Source of the DNA: Gracilibacillus suaedae
GTDB lineage: Bacteria > Bacillota > Bacilli > Bacillales > Amphibacillaceae
Length of the DNA stretch: 50,817 nucleotides
Assembly: GCF_017599345.1 (NCBI RefSeq)
Contig: NZ_JAGFVL010000014.1
Coordinates: forward strand, 1 to 50,817
Direction: 5' to 3'
Shown here: piece after piece, positions 1 through 8,690 of the stretch
Position numbering within the stretch: position 1 is the first letter of the stretch
How the letters are laid out: every line of letters starts with the position of its first letter
Position numbers and translations under genes: made by a program
Notes under the pieces: generated by a model
Told to the model about the DNA's origin: nothing
What the model saw: only the letters and a program-made list of their open reading frames with translations
Databases searched by the model: none

Positions 1-126
1 GAAAGGGAGTGTTTTTCCGCAGCGACGAATGAGCACTCCACTTCAGAAGAATGGAAGAAAGCTCACTAAACAGAGTTTTCACTACTTCGCAGTATGTATA
101 AATTAAGAAAATCAGATCTTATATGT

Positions 127-158
127 AAAGGGATGAACTTTTATCAGTTCATCCCTTT
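127..158. terminator. Hairpin terminator after the ltaS-like gene
   Basis: A perfect 13-bp inverted repeat (AAAGGGATGAACT and its complement) flanks a 6-nt loop and lies 8 bp beyond the stop codon of the minus-strand ltaS-like gene. The T-rich tail is better on the plus strand, so the hairpin may work in both directions. The 126 bases to its left hold no gene that I can see. Confidence 0.7.
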
Positions 159-165
159 ATTTTAC

Positions 166-2058
166 TTATTCATTTTGATTTTCGAAATCATAGAAACGTA
201 ATAGGTCTCCGAATATGATTTCATCTGAATAGTTTAACTCTTTTTCTACCTGTTCAACATATGGTTGACACACAGAGTCTTCACCTTCACCAGCTAATTG
301 ATTGGTACTATCAATCAATTCACCAGACTCACGGTCATAACATTGGTCTTTCGTATAAACATATTCATCTGTAATAAAACTACCATCACGAAGTGCAATA
401 AAATCTTTTCGCTCTTCATCAAATAGATCTGTACCAAATGATAAATCACTACCATCATCAATACCTAATAGATTCATAATAGTAGGTTTTACATCAATTT
501 GACCGGCAATCTTAGAAATAACTTCTCCATCTTGCCCAGGAATATGAACATAGAATGGAACTCGTTGTAATTGAACATGAAGATAATCTGTATACTCATC
601 TTCATCTAAATATTGAATCATCGCTTTCTTGTGAAAATCACTTATACCATAATGGTCACCCATCAAAATAATAATGGAATCTTCATATATCCCTGCTTCT
701 TTCAAATAATTAAAATATTCTTCTACAGCTTCATCCATATATCTAACTGTTTGAAAATAATTATTTAACGTATTTGAATTAGAATCATACGGGTCGATGG
801 TAGCATCTTCTTCATCTAAATCGAACGGATAATGATTCGTTAACGTGATAAATTTAGAATAATATGGTTCTTCCATCTGCTCCATATATTTTATCGACTG
901 TTTAAAGAAATCCTTATCTTTTAAGCCCCAGCCGACAGAGTTTTCATCTGTGATTTCATATGCATTTTCATCATAAAAATGATCATAGCCAATATTGTCA
1001 TACATCACGTCACGATTCCAGAAGCTTTTATTATTTGCATGAAAAACAGCTGAATTATATCCATTCTCACCCAGTATTTCAGGTAATGAATGATAATCGT
1101 TCTGAGCATGAGTAAAGTATACTGCACCTCTTGGCGAAGGATATAACGAATTCTCAATCAGAAATTCAGAATCTGATGTTTTTCCTTGTTCTGTTTGATG
1201 ATAGAAGTTCTCAAAATAATAACTTTCATCAATCAAACTATTCAAAAATGGTGTTACTTCTTCACCGTGAAGTGTATTATTGATGACAAAACTTTGCAAA
1301 GACTCTAGTGATAGGAAAATTACATTTTTATCCTCAGCAATACCATGTAATTCTTCGTTACCATCTGTAGTTGTCTCATTTTTAATATAATCGGAAATTT
1401 CGGTTAATTCATTCCCATCAGCAAATACTCGTTGTGCTTTCGATTTGGAATGCAATACAGCATCATAAACATGATAAGGAAATATACCGATATTTTTAAC
1501 TAAATATTCACGGTCAAACGTTCTTTGTAATAATTGTGGACGTTCTGCCTCAGCTAATGCATAGTTACCAATTAAGAACAAAATGGACAACGCAAATGCC
1601 ATTCTTTTATATCGCTTGGTAAATGATGCTGTTAATTCAGATCCGTACTTCTTCGCCAGAATCCAAACAATAATAACATCAGAGAATAAAGCAACATCCC
1701 AAAACTTTATTAAACCCAGTACACTACTACCAAGGTCAGCGGCATTACTTCCTTGGAATAATAAAGGTATGGTTATAAAATCTGAAAAGTTACGATAAAA
1801 AACGATATTAAAATACAGTATCAAAGAACCTAATAGTATACCATATTTAATATATTTCAATTGTCTTCTTTGATTAAAGAAAATACTTAATACAAAGATA
1901 AAAAAAGCAATTACAAAAGGATTAATAAACAAAATAAACTCTTGCATCATATTTTCTAACGAGATATCAAATACAAATCGATATACGATATAAGTTTTCA
2001 ATCCAAATAATAATGCTGCGATTATATACAAAGGCATTTGCAGCTTTTTACTAAACAT
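166..2058 (-). CDS. yqgS: Lipoteichoic acid synthase family protein (LtaS/YqgS type)
   Basis: Membrane-anchored sulfatase-fold enzyme that transfers glycerol phosphate from phosphatidylglycerol to a growing lipoteichoic acid chain outside the cell. Five membrane segments lie in residues about 8-170, followed by an extracellular sulfatase domain. The catalytic threonine is T294 in GKTSDSEF, a metal-binding glutamate is E252 in FLSLES, and a metal site lies in GDHYGISDFHKKAM near residue 470. The length of 630 aa is normal for the family. The start has GGAGG 9 bases upstream. Its place beside glcK and yqgQ matches the minor synthase YqgS of B. subtilis. LtaS, YfnI and YqgS are close paralogues, so the exact role (main, minor or primase) cannot be set from sequence alone. 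Confidence 0.93.
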   Translation of the reverse strand: MFSKKLQMPLYIIAALLFGLKTYIVYRFVFDISLENMMQEFILFINPFVIAFFIFVLSIFFNQRRQLKYIKYGILLGSLILYFNIVFYRNFSDFITIPLLFQGSNAADLGSSVLGLIKFWDVALFSDVIIVWILAKKYGSELTASFTKRYKRMAFALSILFLIGNYALAEAERPQLLQRTFDREYLVKNIGIFPYHVYDAVLHSKSKAQRVFADGNELTEISDYIKNETTTDGNEELHGIAEDKNVIFLSLESLQSFVINNTLHGEEVTPFLNSLIDESYYFENFYHQTEQGKTSDSEFLIENSLYPSPRGAVYFTHAQNDYHSLPEILGENGYNSAVFHANNKSFWNRDVMYDNIGYDHFYDENAYEITDENSVGWGLKDKDFFKQSIKYMEQMEEPYYSKFITLTNHYPFDLDEEDATIDPYDSNSNTLNNYFQTVRYMDEAVEEYFNYLKEAGIYEDSIIILMGDHYGISDFHKKAMIQYLDEDEYTDYLHVQLQRVPFYVHIPGQDGEVISKIAGQIDVKPTIMNLLGIDDGSDLSFGTDLFDEERKDFIALRDGSFITDEYVYTKDQCYDRESGELIDSTNQLAGEGEDSVCQPYVEQVEKELNYSDEIIFGDLLRFYDFENQNE

Positions 2059-2198
2059 TTCATATCCTCCTCAAAATGATTCAACCCTATTTCTATTTTT
2101 CTATTTCTCTATTATAGACGATAAACATCACATAAAAGTTTCACAAATCTTAAAATAAGTTACAATTAATTTACATTATTCATATAATACTATAATTG

Positions 2199-3158
2199 TT
2201 AACTATTTTGTAACACTAAGTACGCACCACCATAAACACCGGCATCATTACCTAGTTGTGCGATAACAATTTCACACGCTTCATTTGTTCGTGGTAATGT
2301 GTATTTTTCAAAAGCTTCTTTTAAAGGTTCCAACAATACATTTCCTGCTTTAGAAACCCCACCACCAATGACAATTTTCGCTGGATTAACAGTAATGGCT
2401 ACAGTAGCGAGAGAAAACCCAAGTACATCCAGAACATGTGCTAATAACGCCTGACTATCTTTGTCTCCTTCAGCAGCCGTCTCGAATACGTCTTTTGTGG
2501 TAATCTCTCCGCTTTTATCTTTCCGTCTTTTTAATGCATTAGCCTTACCTTCAGCTATTAATTCTTCAGCTTGTCTGACAATCCCAGTTGCAGATGTTAC
2601 AGTTTCCAGACAGCCTTTTCTCCCACAATTACATGCTGCACCATCTTTTTCAACAGTTATATGTCCAATTTCAGCACCAGTACCATTTGCACCACTTACA
2701 ATCTGTCCGTTTGCAATGATACCTCCCCCGACACCAGTACCTAATGTCACTGCTAACATATTTTCTACTTGGTTGCCTGAACCTTTCCAGTTCTCACCTA
2801 ATGCCGCGATATTAGCATCATTGTCGACATATACGTTTAAACCAGATAATTCTTCCAGAATATCTTTTAAATAAAAATTTTTCCAGCCAATATTGACTGC
2901 TATAGCTACTTTACCCGTTTCCGGCTCAATGAAACCAGGAGCACCTACCCCCAATCCTGCACAACGTTCTTTCGTTAAATTTAATTCAGAAAGTTTATTT
3001 TCGATAGATAGCCAAATATCCCTTGGAACATTTTCCCCTTGGTTAGCCAAATCTGTTGGTATTTCCCATTTCGTAATCAGTTCGCCTTGATTGGTAATAA
3101 TCGCATTCTTTACTGTTGTCCCTCCAATGTCAATGCCAATAAGTAAATCCTTCTCCAT
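2199..3158 (-). CDS. glcK: ROK-family glucokinase
   Basis: Cytoplasmic ATP-dependent glucokinase that makes glucose 6-phosphate. The N-terminal phosphate-binding motif is DIGGTT, the catalytic aspartate lies in DNDANIAALGE (about residue 114), and the ROK zinc motif is a GHI histidine plus CNCGRKGCLE. I chose the ATG at 3158 because AAGGGTGG lies 5 bases upstream; a longer GTG start would overlap that site. The gene follows yqgQ by 12 bases, as in B. subtilis, so the two are probably co-transcribed. Length is 319 aa, usual for the family. ROK kinases can accept other sugars, but the synteny supports glucose. Confidence 0.94.
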   Translation of the reverse strand: MEKDLLIGIDIGGTTVKNAIITNQGELITKWEIPTDLANQGENVPRDIWLSIENKLSELNLTKERCAGLGVGAPGFIEPETGKVAIAVNIGWKNFYLKDILEELSGLNVYVDNDANIAALGENWKGSGNQVENMLAVTLGTGVGGGIIANGQIVSGANGTGAEIGHITVEKDGAACNCGRKGCLETVTSATGIVRQAEELIAEGKANALKRRKDKSGEITTKDVFETAAEGDKDSQALLAHVLDVLGFSLATVAITVNPAKIVIGGGVSKAGNVLLEPLKEAFEKYTLPRTNEACEIVIAQLGNDAGVYGGAYLVLQNS

Positions 3159-3170
3159 TTTTTCCACCCT

Positions 3171-3362
3171 TTATTTTATTTTTTCTTTTTCTTGTGTGAT
3201 GATGATTTTTGCTTGAAGAAACTGCTCTTTTGTGATCATTTTCACTTGATACAGTTCGTTAATTTCTTCTTCCATGAGTTCTAAGTCAGCTAAACGATCA
3301 CCTATATAGATGATCGTTCCAAATTTTAATAATAATTTTCTTAAATCATAGATACTATCCAT
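3171..3362 (-). CDS. yqgQ: YqgQ family small protein (DUF910)
   Basis: A 63-aa acidic, probably helical cytoplasmic protein of the DUF910 family, which is conserved beside glcK in Bacillaceae. Its function is not known. The sequence has no cysteines or membrane segment; it contains the family-typical pattern YDLRKLLLKFGT and YIGDRLADLELME. AGGTGAT upstream is a fair ribosome binding site. It is the first gene of the yqgQ-glcK unit. The tight linkage suggests a link to sugar metabolism, but nothing in the protein shows it. Confidence 0.85.
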   Translation of the reverse strand: MDSIYDLRKLLLKFGTIIYIGDRLADLELMEEEINELYQVKMITKEQFLQAKIIITQEKEKIK

Positions 3363-3427
3363 TCGCTATCACCTAAATTATTATAACAAAGACAAATCTA
3401 AAAAGGAATAAAAAACTTTTTATTATA

Positions 3428-3456
3428 GTGCTAGTCATCTGTAACCCCTCACTTTA
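3428..3456 (-). repeat. Short dispersed repeat, copy A
   Basis: On the minus strand this 28-bp stretch shares the core TTAC-R-GA-N-GA-Y-TAG-Y-AC with two other intergenic sites in the window (19492-19522 and 42873-42901). It lies in the 150-bp gap between the spoVAF-like gene and yqgQ. Purpose unknown. Confidence 0.55.
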
Positions 3457-3512
3457 AGCTTTAAATATCACAAAAAAGTTTAGAGGGAGTTAACAGACGC
3501 TACTTTCTTCAT

Positions 3513-4970
3513 TTATTTTCGATCCGGATCTTGTGGATTTAGAAAGGATGGTCGTTTGTGATCATTCGGTACAGGCTGACGAATTAAAACATGAAGAAAA
3601 GCTTTTGCATCAAAGGGCATAAACGGCCAGAAATAACCAATATAGAATGTCTTCAAGTTAGCCAGATATAATATATAACACGTTATTCCTATAATAAACC
3701 CTTTCAAACCAAAAATTGCCGTAATGATGAGTAGAAAAATTCTTGTGACACGGTTAGCTAGGCTTAATTCATAACTTGGTGTTGCAAAAGTACCCATGAC
3801 CACCGCTGCAACATATAATACGACTTCATTTGAAAACCAGCCTACTTCAACTGCTATCTGGCCAATTATAATAGCAGATACTAATCCTAATGCCGTAGCA
3901 AGAGCAGATGGTGTATGTATGGCGGCCATCCGCAATACATCAATTCCGATTTCAGCTACTAAAAATTGAACGATTAATGGTATTAACCCTACGTCTTTAG
4001 GTCCAATAAACGCTAATTCTTCAGGAAGTAACCCCATCTCAGTTGACAATAAATAATAGAGCGGTAATAAAAATATAGATGCGAAAATAGCAATAAACCG
4101 TGCCATTCGTAAATAAACACCGATAAGCGGTTTCTGACGATATTCTTCTGCATGTTGTAAATGATGCCAAAAAGTTGCCGGTGTGATCATGACACTTGGA
4201 GAACCATCGATGATAACTAAAATATGTCCTTCATATAAATGTTCAGAAGCTGTATCCGGTCGTTCCGTATATCTGATGGTCGGGTACGGGCTCCACATTT
4301 TACCACTCAAATACTCTTCAATCGTTTTCTCGGCCATTGGCAGACCATCCGTATCGATCCTATCAAGATGTTGCTTTAACTTTTCCACCCTTCGCGGATC
4401 AGCAATATCTTCTAAATAACAAATACAGATATCTGTCTTTGACCTGCGACCTATCGATGTATATTCCATTCTTAAAGATCGATCTCTTACTTTCCTTCTT
4501 GTTAAAGCAGTGTTGAAAACAATTGTCTCTACATACCCATCTCTGGAACCTCTAACAACTCTTTCCAGATCGGGTTCTTCAGGTCCTCTGACGGGGTATG
4601 TTCTGGCATCAATCAATATGATTCGATCAAGTCCTTCTACTACTAATGCAGTTGGGCCAGCCAATACCATCTCAGCTGCTTTATGTAAGTCCTTCTCTAC
4701 ATCAACTTCTACATATGGAATATATCGTTTAATTAATTTTTCTAGTGTATCCTCCTCTAAATCCTTTTCTTCGAGCTCTGCTAAAAACCACATTATACGG
4801 TGTAACATTTCATCTTTCACTAAGCCATCAATTAAAAACAAAGCCATTTTCTTTCGCGCATACTCTACATCCATGTGAATGAGGTCAAAGCTTTTATCTA
4901 TCTCTAAATAATCATGTATATATTGAACATTTTTATCATAGTTATGGTACAAACGTTTCTCTTGTTCCAT
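3513..4970 (-). CDS. GerA-family spore germination protein, SpoVAF-like
   Basis: Integral membrane protein of the GerA/SpoVAF family, which acts in the spore inner membrane at germination. A cytoplasmic N-terminal domain (about 1-280) carries the family pattern RGSRDGYVETIVFNTALTRR, followed by roughly five membrane helices (about 290-460). The short hydrophilic tail LRQPVPNDHKRPSF is characteristic of SpoVAF. I chose the ATG at 4970 (485 aa) because AGAGGG sits 7 bases upstream; two earlier in-frame ATGs lie on top of or before that site. B. subtilis keeps spoVAF in the spoVA operon, but here it stands alone beside yqgQ, so it may be a paralogue of the operon copy. The family is sure; the paralogue identity is less so. 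Confidence 0.88.
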   Translation of the reverse strand: MEQEKRLYHNYDKNVQYIHDYLEIDKSFDLIHMDVEYARKKMALFLIDGLVKDEMLHRIMWFLAELEEKDLEEDTLEKLIKRYIPYVEVDVEKDLHKAAEMVLAGPTALVVEGLDRIILIDARTYPVRGPEEPDLERVVRGSRDGYVETIVFNTALTRRKVRDRSLRMEYTSIGRRSKTDICICYLEDIADPRRVEKLKQHLDRIDTDGLPMAEKTIEEYLSGKMWSPYPTIRYTERPDTASEHLYEGHILVIIDGSPSVMITPATFWHHLQHAEEYRQKPLIGVYLRMARFIAIFASIFLLPLYYLLSTEMGLLPEELAFIGPKDVGLIPLIVQFLVAEIGIDVLRMAAIHTPSALATALGLVSAIIIGQIAVEVGWFSNEVVLYVAAVVMGTFATPSYELSLANRVTRIFLLIITAIFGLKGFIIGITCYILYLANLKTFYIGYFWPFMPFDAKAFLHVLIRQPVPNDHKRPSFLNPQDPDRK

Positions 4971-5076
4971 GCTCATTCCCTCTTTCTCTATCACTGTTTA
5001 TCTATAGTGTTCTCTATATGGTTAGTTTAATGCGGGATGATTTTGGACAAGTTGAAATTCATAAATGAGGGATATC

Positions 5077-5946
5077 ATGATTAAATCGAGAAAATTACAT
5101 ATCATTACATGTTTATTAATGATGTTGGCTTTGATACTTTTATTATTATCACAACGTTCAACCGAAGAAACCATTAAGTATTTTCCACCTGATTCCGCTA
5201 TTTCATTTTCAACTATTAACACGAATTTAAAACTGTTGACAGAAACCGGGAATGATCAGTATATGATAAAATGGACGGCAAATAGTAGTTTAGATAAAGA
5301 AATATACCTTAGACAAGATGTTTCACTTTTATATATGGATGGACGTTTGAAAGGGATGAAAGGATTGTGGAAGGAATCTGCGAAAAATATTGAATTAGAA
5401 GAAGTTTTTGAAGAAAGCGATAGCAGTCATTTTCAAGCGATCAGTTTTCATCATGGAGAAATACACTACCCAAATGATGAAATAAAAAGTATTCAACAAA
5501 TGTCTAATGATCATTTATATGTAATCGACTCTCCTCATACAGCATTGGAATCATTTAAAGAACCTCATTCACACATGCAACAGGAGTGGAAGGAAACCAT
5601 TGATAATACTACATCTCAACAGTTACAATTTGCGTGGAAAGAATGGATAGATATAGCCAATATTGAAATAAATAATTATCATTTATACCCTTTAACAAGT
5701 ATTATTCAATTACAAGAACAACCTATTAGTGGGTTAACTCAAGAACAAACAGATCGGATTGTTGGACAACTTTGGGAAGGGCTATATAAAAATTATATTT
5801 TACCTATTGCTAATCAATCCAAAACCAATCAGCAAATCATGCCTCTTGTTTTAATCGACAAAAACAATGATCATTTAATTGTACTGTTCAAAGATGAAAC
5901 GAATCAACTCGAAACACTATATCAACAATTATCTGTGCAGAACTAA
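5077..5946 (+). CDS. Membrane-anchored extracellular protein of unknown function
   Basis: A 289-aa protein with one N-terminal membrane segment (about residues 9-25: IITCLLMMLALILLLLSQ) and an otherwise soluble, probably extracytoplasmic body. I do not recognise a domain. The body is rich in Q, E, I and S, has no cysteine after the signal segment and no repeated motif. The start at 5077 is preceded by GAGGG with proper spacing; an earlier in-frame ATG overlaps that site. It is the only plus-strand gene in this stretch, divergent from the spoVAF-like gene and convergent with gluP, with which it shares a terminator. It could be a sporulation or envelope protein, but this is only a guess from position. 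Confidence 0.72.
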   Translation: MIKSRKLHIITCLLMMLALILLLLSQRSTEETIKYFPPDSAISFSTINTNLKLLTETGNDQYMIKWTANSSLDKEIYLRQDVSLLYMDGRLKGMKGLWKESAKNIELEEVFEESDSSHFQAISFHHGEIHYPNDEIKSIQQMSNDHLYVIDSPHTALESFKEPHSHMQQEWKETIDNTTSQQLQFAWKEWIDIANIEINNYHLYPLTSIIQLQEQPISGLTQEQTDRIVGQLWEGLYKNYILPIANQSKTNQQIMPLVLIDKNNDHLIVLFKDETNQLETLYQQLSVQN

Positions 5947-5974
5947 AGAGCAGAAAATTAATTTTCTGCTCTTT
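5945..5974. terminator. Shared bidirectional terminator spanning two stop codons
   Basis: A perfect 30-bp palindrome (arm AAAGAGCAGAAAATT) contains the stop codon of the plus-strand gene (5944-5946, partly) and that of gluP on the minus strand (5958-5960). Both strands end in a T run, so it should end transcription of both convergent genes. Confidence 0.85.
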
Positions 5975-7508
5975 TCAATTCCTGGTATAAAGCTTGATAA
6001 CTACTTTCTTCATTGTTCAAATCTAACAATTGCTCCGCAGCTTGTAAGGCTTTATCGTATTCATTTTCCTGTTGGTACAGTAAAGCTAAATTGTACCATG
6101 CTTCTTCAAAATCAGGTTTATGTTCCACTGCGGTTTCTAAGTCGCTTTTAGCTAAATCAAGTGACTCTAAATAAATGTTAGCAAAGGCACGATAAAAGTG
6201 TAATTCCGCTTCTAATTCGTCGGCATATGGTAAAGTTCTAGTCACAATCTCCATTACTTCCTCATATTGTTTATCTTCTAACAATTGCTGAACGCGCTGA
6301 ATTTGCAATGTTTCATCAAATTGAACATCCTCATTTGTTAAACCATATGCCAAAAGACCGAACACATAAAAAACATAGATCACAACGGCAATAAGCTGTT
6401 GCATAAATGCTTTTGTCTTTGGCAGCATGACAATACCGGAAGCAATAAACCCTCCAACCAAACCACCAATGTGAGCGCCATTATCAACTTGAGGCATACT
6501 AAAACCAAAAATGATATTTAAAATAACAATAAAGATGACATTTGTTCCCATTGTCTGGAAGAACACCCTGGGATTTTTCAAACCAAAGTAAAGCAGTGCC
6601 CCAAACAAACCAAATAATGCCCCCGATGCCCCGGCAGCAATACTTGGATTTAGCGCAAAGCTTGCCATTCCACCTGCAATACCGGCAAGGAAATAAACAA
6701 TGACAAACCGAATACTTCCATAAATTCTTTCTACCAGTGTACCGATAAAATATAAAGCAAGCATATTCAAGGCTAAATGAAATATTCCAATATGTAAAAA
6801 CATCGACGTAATAATACGCCACCACTCACCATCCATCATAGCTACATTATACTTGGCGCCATATTGAATGAGGGTTTCGGGGTTTGTTGATCCTCCACGA
6901 TACTCCAACAGTAAAAAAATAATAATATTAATCGCTAATATTAGATAAGAAAGCCGCGGTTTCCCTCTATTAAAAAGAGCTAGGATTTCTTTTTCAGCAT
7001 TTTTGTGTATGTGTTGAATTTGATGTTTTAATTTTACTGTTTGATATTCTAATTCGAAAAGATTGTCAGGTATCGAAAAAGTTAACGGATGATGTAATTG
7101 AGCTTTCTGAAAAAAATGTACTAACACTTCATCTCGATCTTGACCACACAAATAAACAAATGATCTATCAATTTTATTAACGGATGATTCTCTGTTCATG
7201 AGATTACTCCAACTATCAACAGGTTCATATTCAACGATAAAAACATGATGAAATGAAATGGTTTGTTTAAATAGCGGTAGTTGGATATTTTGTACAACAT
7301 TTTTCTCAATTTGTTGTACAGACTCTTCTACGTCCCTATTCCAATCAAATTGCTTCAATGATACTCTCACGATATCTACATTTCTTTTATTTGTCTTCCA
7401 TAACAAATACTCTTCTTGATTAGAGGAAGTTGTTAAGAGTTCGAATTCCTCTTGTTCCATTAAATGGAGCACTAGTTTATTTTGAACAAATTGATTCTTG
7501 ATCAACAT
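5958..7508 (-). CDS. gluP: Rhomboid intramembrane serine protease GluP (YqgP)
   Basis: Intramembrane protease that cuts membrane proteins; in B. subtilis YqgP acts with FtsH in membrane protein turnover. The soluble N-terminal domain (about 1-180) is followed by a rhomboid domain (about 185-385) with the catalytic serine S295 in GASGALFG and the catalytic histidine H346 in GAHIGGL. The usual WR motif after the first helix is present in EWWRIITSMFLH. A C-terminal part (about 400-510) looks like TPR repeats, for example EAWYNLALLYQQ. The 516-aa length fits GluP. It follows the yqgO and yqgN genes in the same order as in B. subtilis. Confidence 0.95.
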   Translation of the reverse strand: MLIKNQFVQNKLVLHLMEQEEFELLTTSSNQEEYLLWKTNKRNVDIVRVSLKQFDWNRDVEESVQQIEKNVVQNIQLPLFKQTISFHHVFIVEYEPVDSWSNLMNRESSVNKIDRSFVYLCGQDRDEVLVHFFQKAQLHHPLTFSIPDNLFELEYQTVKLKHQIQHIHKNAEKEILALFNRGKPRLSYLILAINIIIFLLLEYRGGSTNPETLIQYGAKYNVAMMDGEWWRIITSMFLHIGIFHLALNMLALYFIGTLVERIYGSIRFVIVYFLAGIAGGMASFALNPSIAAGASGALFGLFGALLYFGLKNPRVFFQTMGTNVIFIVILNIIFGFSMPQVDNGAHIGGLVGGFIASGIVMLPKTKAFMQQLIAVVIYVFYVFGLLAYGLTNEDVQFDETLQIQRVQQLLEDKQYEEVMEIVTRTLPYADELEAELHFYRAFANIYLESLDLAKSDLETAVEHKPDFEEAWYNLALLYQQENEYDKALQAAEQLLDLNNEESSYQALYQELKRAEN

Positions 7509-7582
7509 ATCTACACCTGCCTTAGTACTATTCCAATCATACCATGAATAATAGCAGTTAGAATAATAATAAGGATGTAGAG

Positions 7583-7759
7583 CTATTTAAACATGGAACC
7601 TATCATTTTATTACGGATAAACGGGATATTCATGGCTATTCGCACACCCCATTTTCTTAATAATGGAACATTTATTACCAACCTGGAGATACTGTTACGA
7701 AATAGATATACAGTTGTTCCTATTGCCGTCAAAAAGAAAAAAACTTTTGATACTTTCAT
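7583..7759 (-). CDS. yqgO: Small membrane protein at the yqgO position
   Basis: A 58-aa reading frame starting MKVSKVFFFLTAIGTTVYLF, with a hydrophobic N-terminal helix and a basic tail ending RNKMIGSMFK. AGGAG lies 9 bases before the ATG. It sits between gluP and the cyclo-ligase gene, where B. subtilis has the similarly short yqgO, so I use that name by position. A plus-strand reading frame overlaps it completely but has no ribosome binding site and a poor composition. Its function is unknown; a small inner-membrane protein is the plain reading. The start region lies between the arms of an inverted repeat, described separately. Confidence 0.75.
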   Translation of the reverse strand: MKVSKVFFFLTAIGTTVYLFRNSISRLVINVPLLRKWGVRIAMNIPFIRNKMIGSMFK

Positions 7760-7804
7760 ACATATTCACTCCTACTGTTTGTTATCAAAAGTTTTTTCTT
7801 TTTT
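7731..7804 (-). other. Inverted repeat enclosing the yqgO start
   Basis: TATCAAAAG followed by a T-rich tract at 7783-7804 is mirrored at 7731-7752. On the minus transcript the arms would pair around a loop of about 30 nt that holds the ribosome binding site and ATG of yqgO, and the 3' arm ends in a U-rich run inside the first codons. It could be a terminator or attenuator between yqgN and yqgO. Only the 9-bp core is well matched; the rest is A/T runs. Confidence 0.4.
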
Positions 7805-7812
7805 AGCATTTT

Positions 7813-8391
7813 TTATGTATGTTTACAGTAAATTTTACCGAAATTAGATATGAGAATATCGACTGGCTTATCATGCTTTTCATAGTTTATAGTATCCACA
7901 ATCTGAAAATCCGCCGCAAGCGATACAGTAGTACCTGTATAGTCTTGTAAATAGCGATCATAGAAGCCACCACCATACCCAATTCGCAAACCACTCTTAC
8001 TAAATACGATACCTGGGACAATCATAAGATCTATAAAGTTTTTTTCCATAATAGTTGCGTTAGATGGAATAGGTTCCCATATATCAGCCCAGACATTTTC
8101 TAACTCGTCCCCATCTTGATAGCAGTGAAACGTCATTGAATGGTCTTTAAGATTAGATTTTGGGATTGCTATTCTCTTTCCTTGTCGCCACGCTTTATGG
8201 ATTAATTGTTCAGTGTCCCATTCCAAACCTTTTGAAATCGTTATACCTATCGTGTGAGCCTGGTGCCATACATCTGTCTGTAGTAATTTCGTATGGATAG
8301 ATCGTTCGATTAACTGCCTATTCATTATTTGCTGCCATTGCTTTAGTATCTTTTTTCGTTGCTGTTCTTTTACAAAAAATAATTTGTCCAT
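7813..8391 (-). CDS. yqgN: 5-formyltetrahydrofolate cyclo-ligase
   Basis: Cytoplasmic enzyme that converts 5-formyl-THF to 5,10-methenyl-THF with ATP, returning the folate to one-carbon metabolism. The signature RIGYGGGFYDRYL lies near residues 139-151, and KG.EWDTEQLI plus RIAIPKS in the N-terminal half are typical of the family. The 192-aa length is normal. GGAGG lies 12 bases before the ATG, which is long but no better in-frame start exists. It lies between rpmG and yqgO as in B. subtilis. Confidence 0.93.
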   Translation of the reverse strand: MDKLFFVKEQQRKKILKQWQQIMNRQLIERSIHTKLLQTDVWHQAHTIGITISKGLEWDTEQLIHKAWRQGKRIAIPKSNLKDHSMTFHCYQDGDELENVWADIWEPIPSNATIMEKNFIDLMIVPGIVFSKSGLRIGYGGGFYDRYLQDYTGTTVSLAADFQIVDTINYEKHDKPVDILISNFGKIYCKHT

Positions 8392-8438
8392 TCACAAGCA
8401 CCGCCTCCATCAACTACTTGGTATATCTATATAAGAAA

Positions 8439-8464
8439 AACTCCTACCAATCGTGGTAAGAGTT
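8439..8464 (-). terminator. Terminator after rpmG
   Basis: On the minus strand an imperfect hairpin (AACTCTTACCA, loop CGAT, TGGTAGGAGTT) is followed by TTTCTT. It lies 16 bases past the rpmG stop codon and before the yqgN ribosome binding site. Confidence 0.8.
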
Positions 8465-8479
8465 CCTCCGCTCATTTCA

Positions 8480-8629
8480 TTATTTTGTTTCACGGTGTAA
8501 CGTGTGTCGTTTCAAGCGTGGGCTATATTTTTTAAGCTCTAAACGCTCAGGATGTTTACGTTTATTTTTAGTCGTAATATAGTTACGGTCACCTGTTTCA
8601 GTACAAGCTAAAGTAATATTAACGCGCAT
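8480..8629 (-). CDS. rpmG: 50S ribosomal protein L33, zinc-independent form
   Basis: A 49-aa ribosomal protein beginning MRVNITLAC and ending TLHRETK, clear family marks of L33. Zinc-binding L33 has two CxxC pairs; here they read CTET and YSPR, so only one cysteine is left and zinc cannot be held in the usual way. GGAGGG lies 6 bases before the ATG. The gene has its own promoter and terminator. The locus (next to yqgN) matches rpmGA of B. subtilis, whose product, from memory, keeps more cysteines. Bacteria often carry a zinc and a zinc-free L33, the latter used in zinc shortage. Confidence 0.95.
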   Translation of the reverse strand: MRVNITLACTETGDRNYITTKNKRKHPERLELKKYSPRLKRHTLHRETK

Positions 8630-8690
8630 GGTTTTCCCTCCAAACTAAATCATACATCATTCTTTTCAATATCGAATCATTACCTAAAAT

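Noticed and set aside
7593-7847. 84-codon plus-strand ORF
   Set aside because: No ribosome binding site, odd composition, and it lies opposite the better supported yqgO gene and the end of yqgN.
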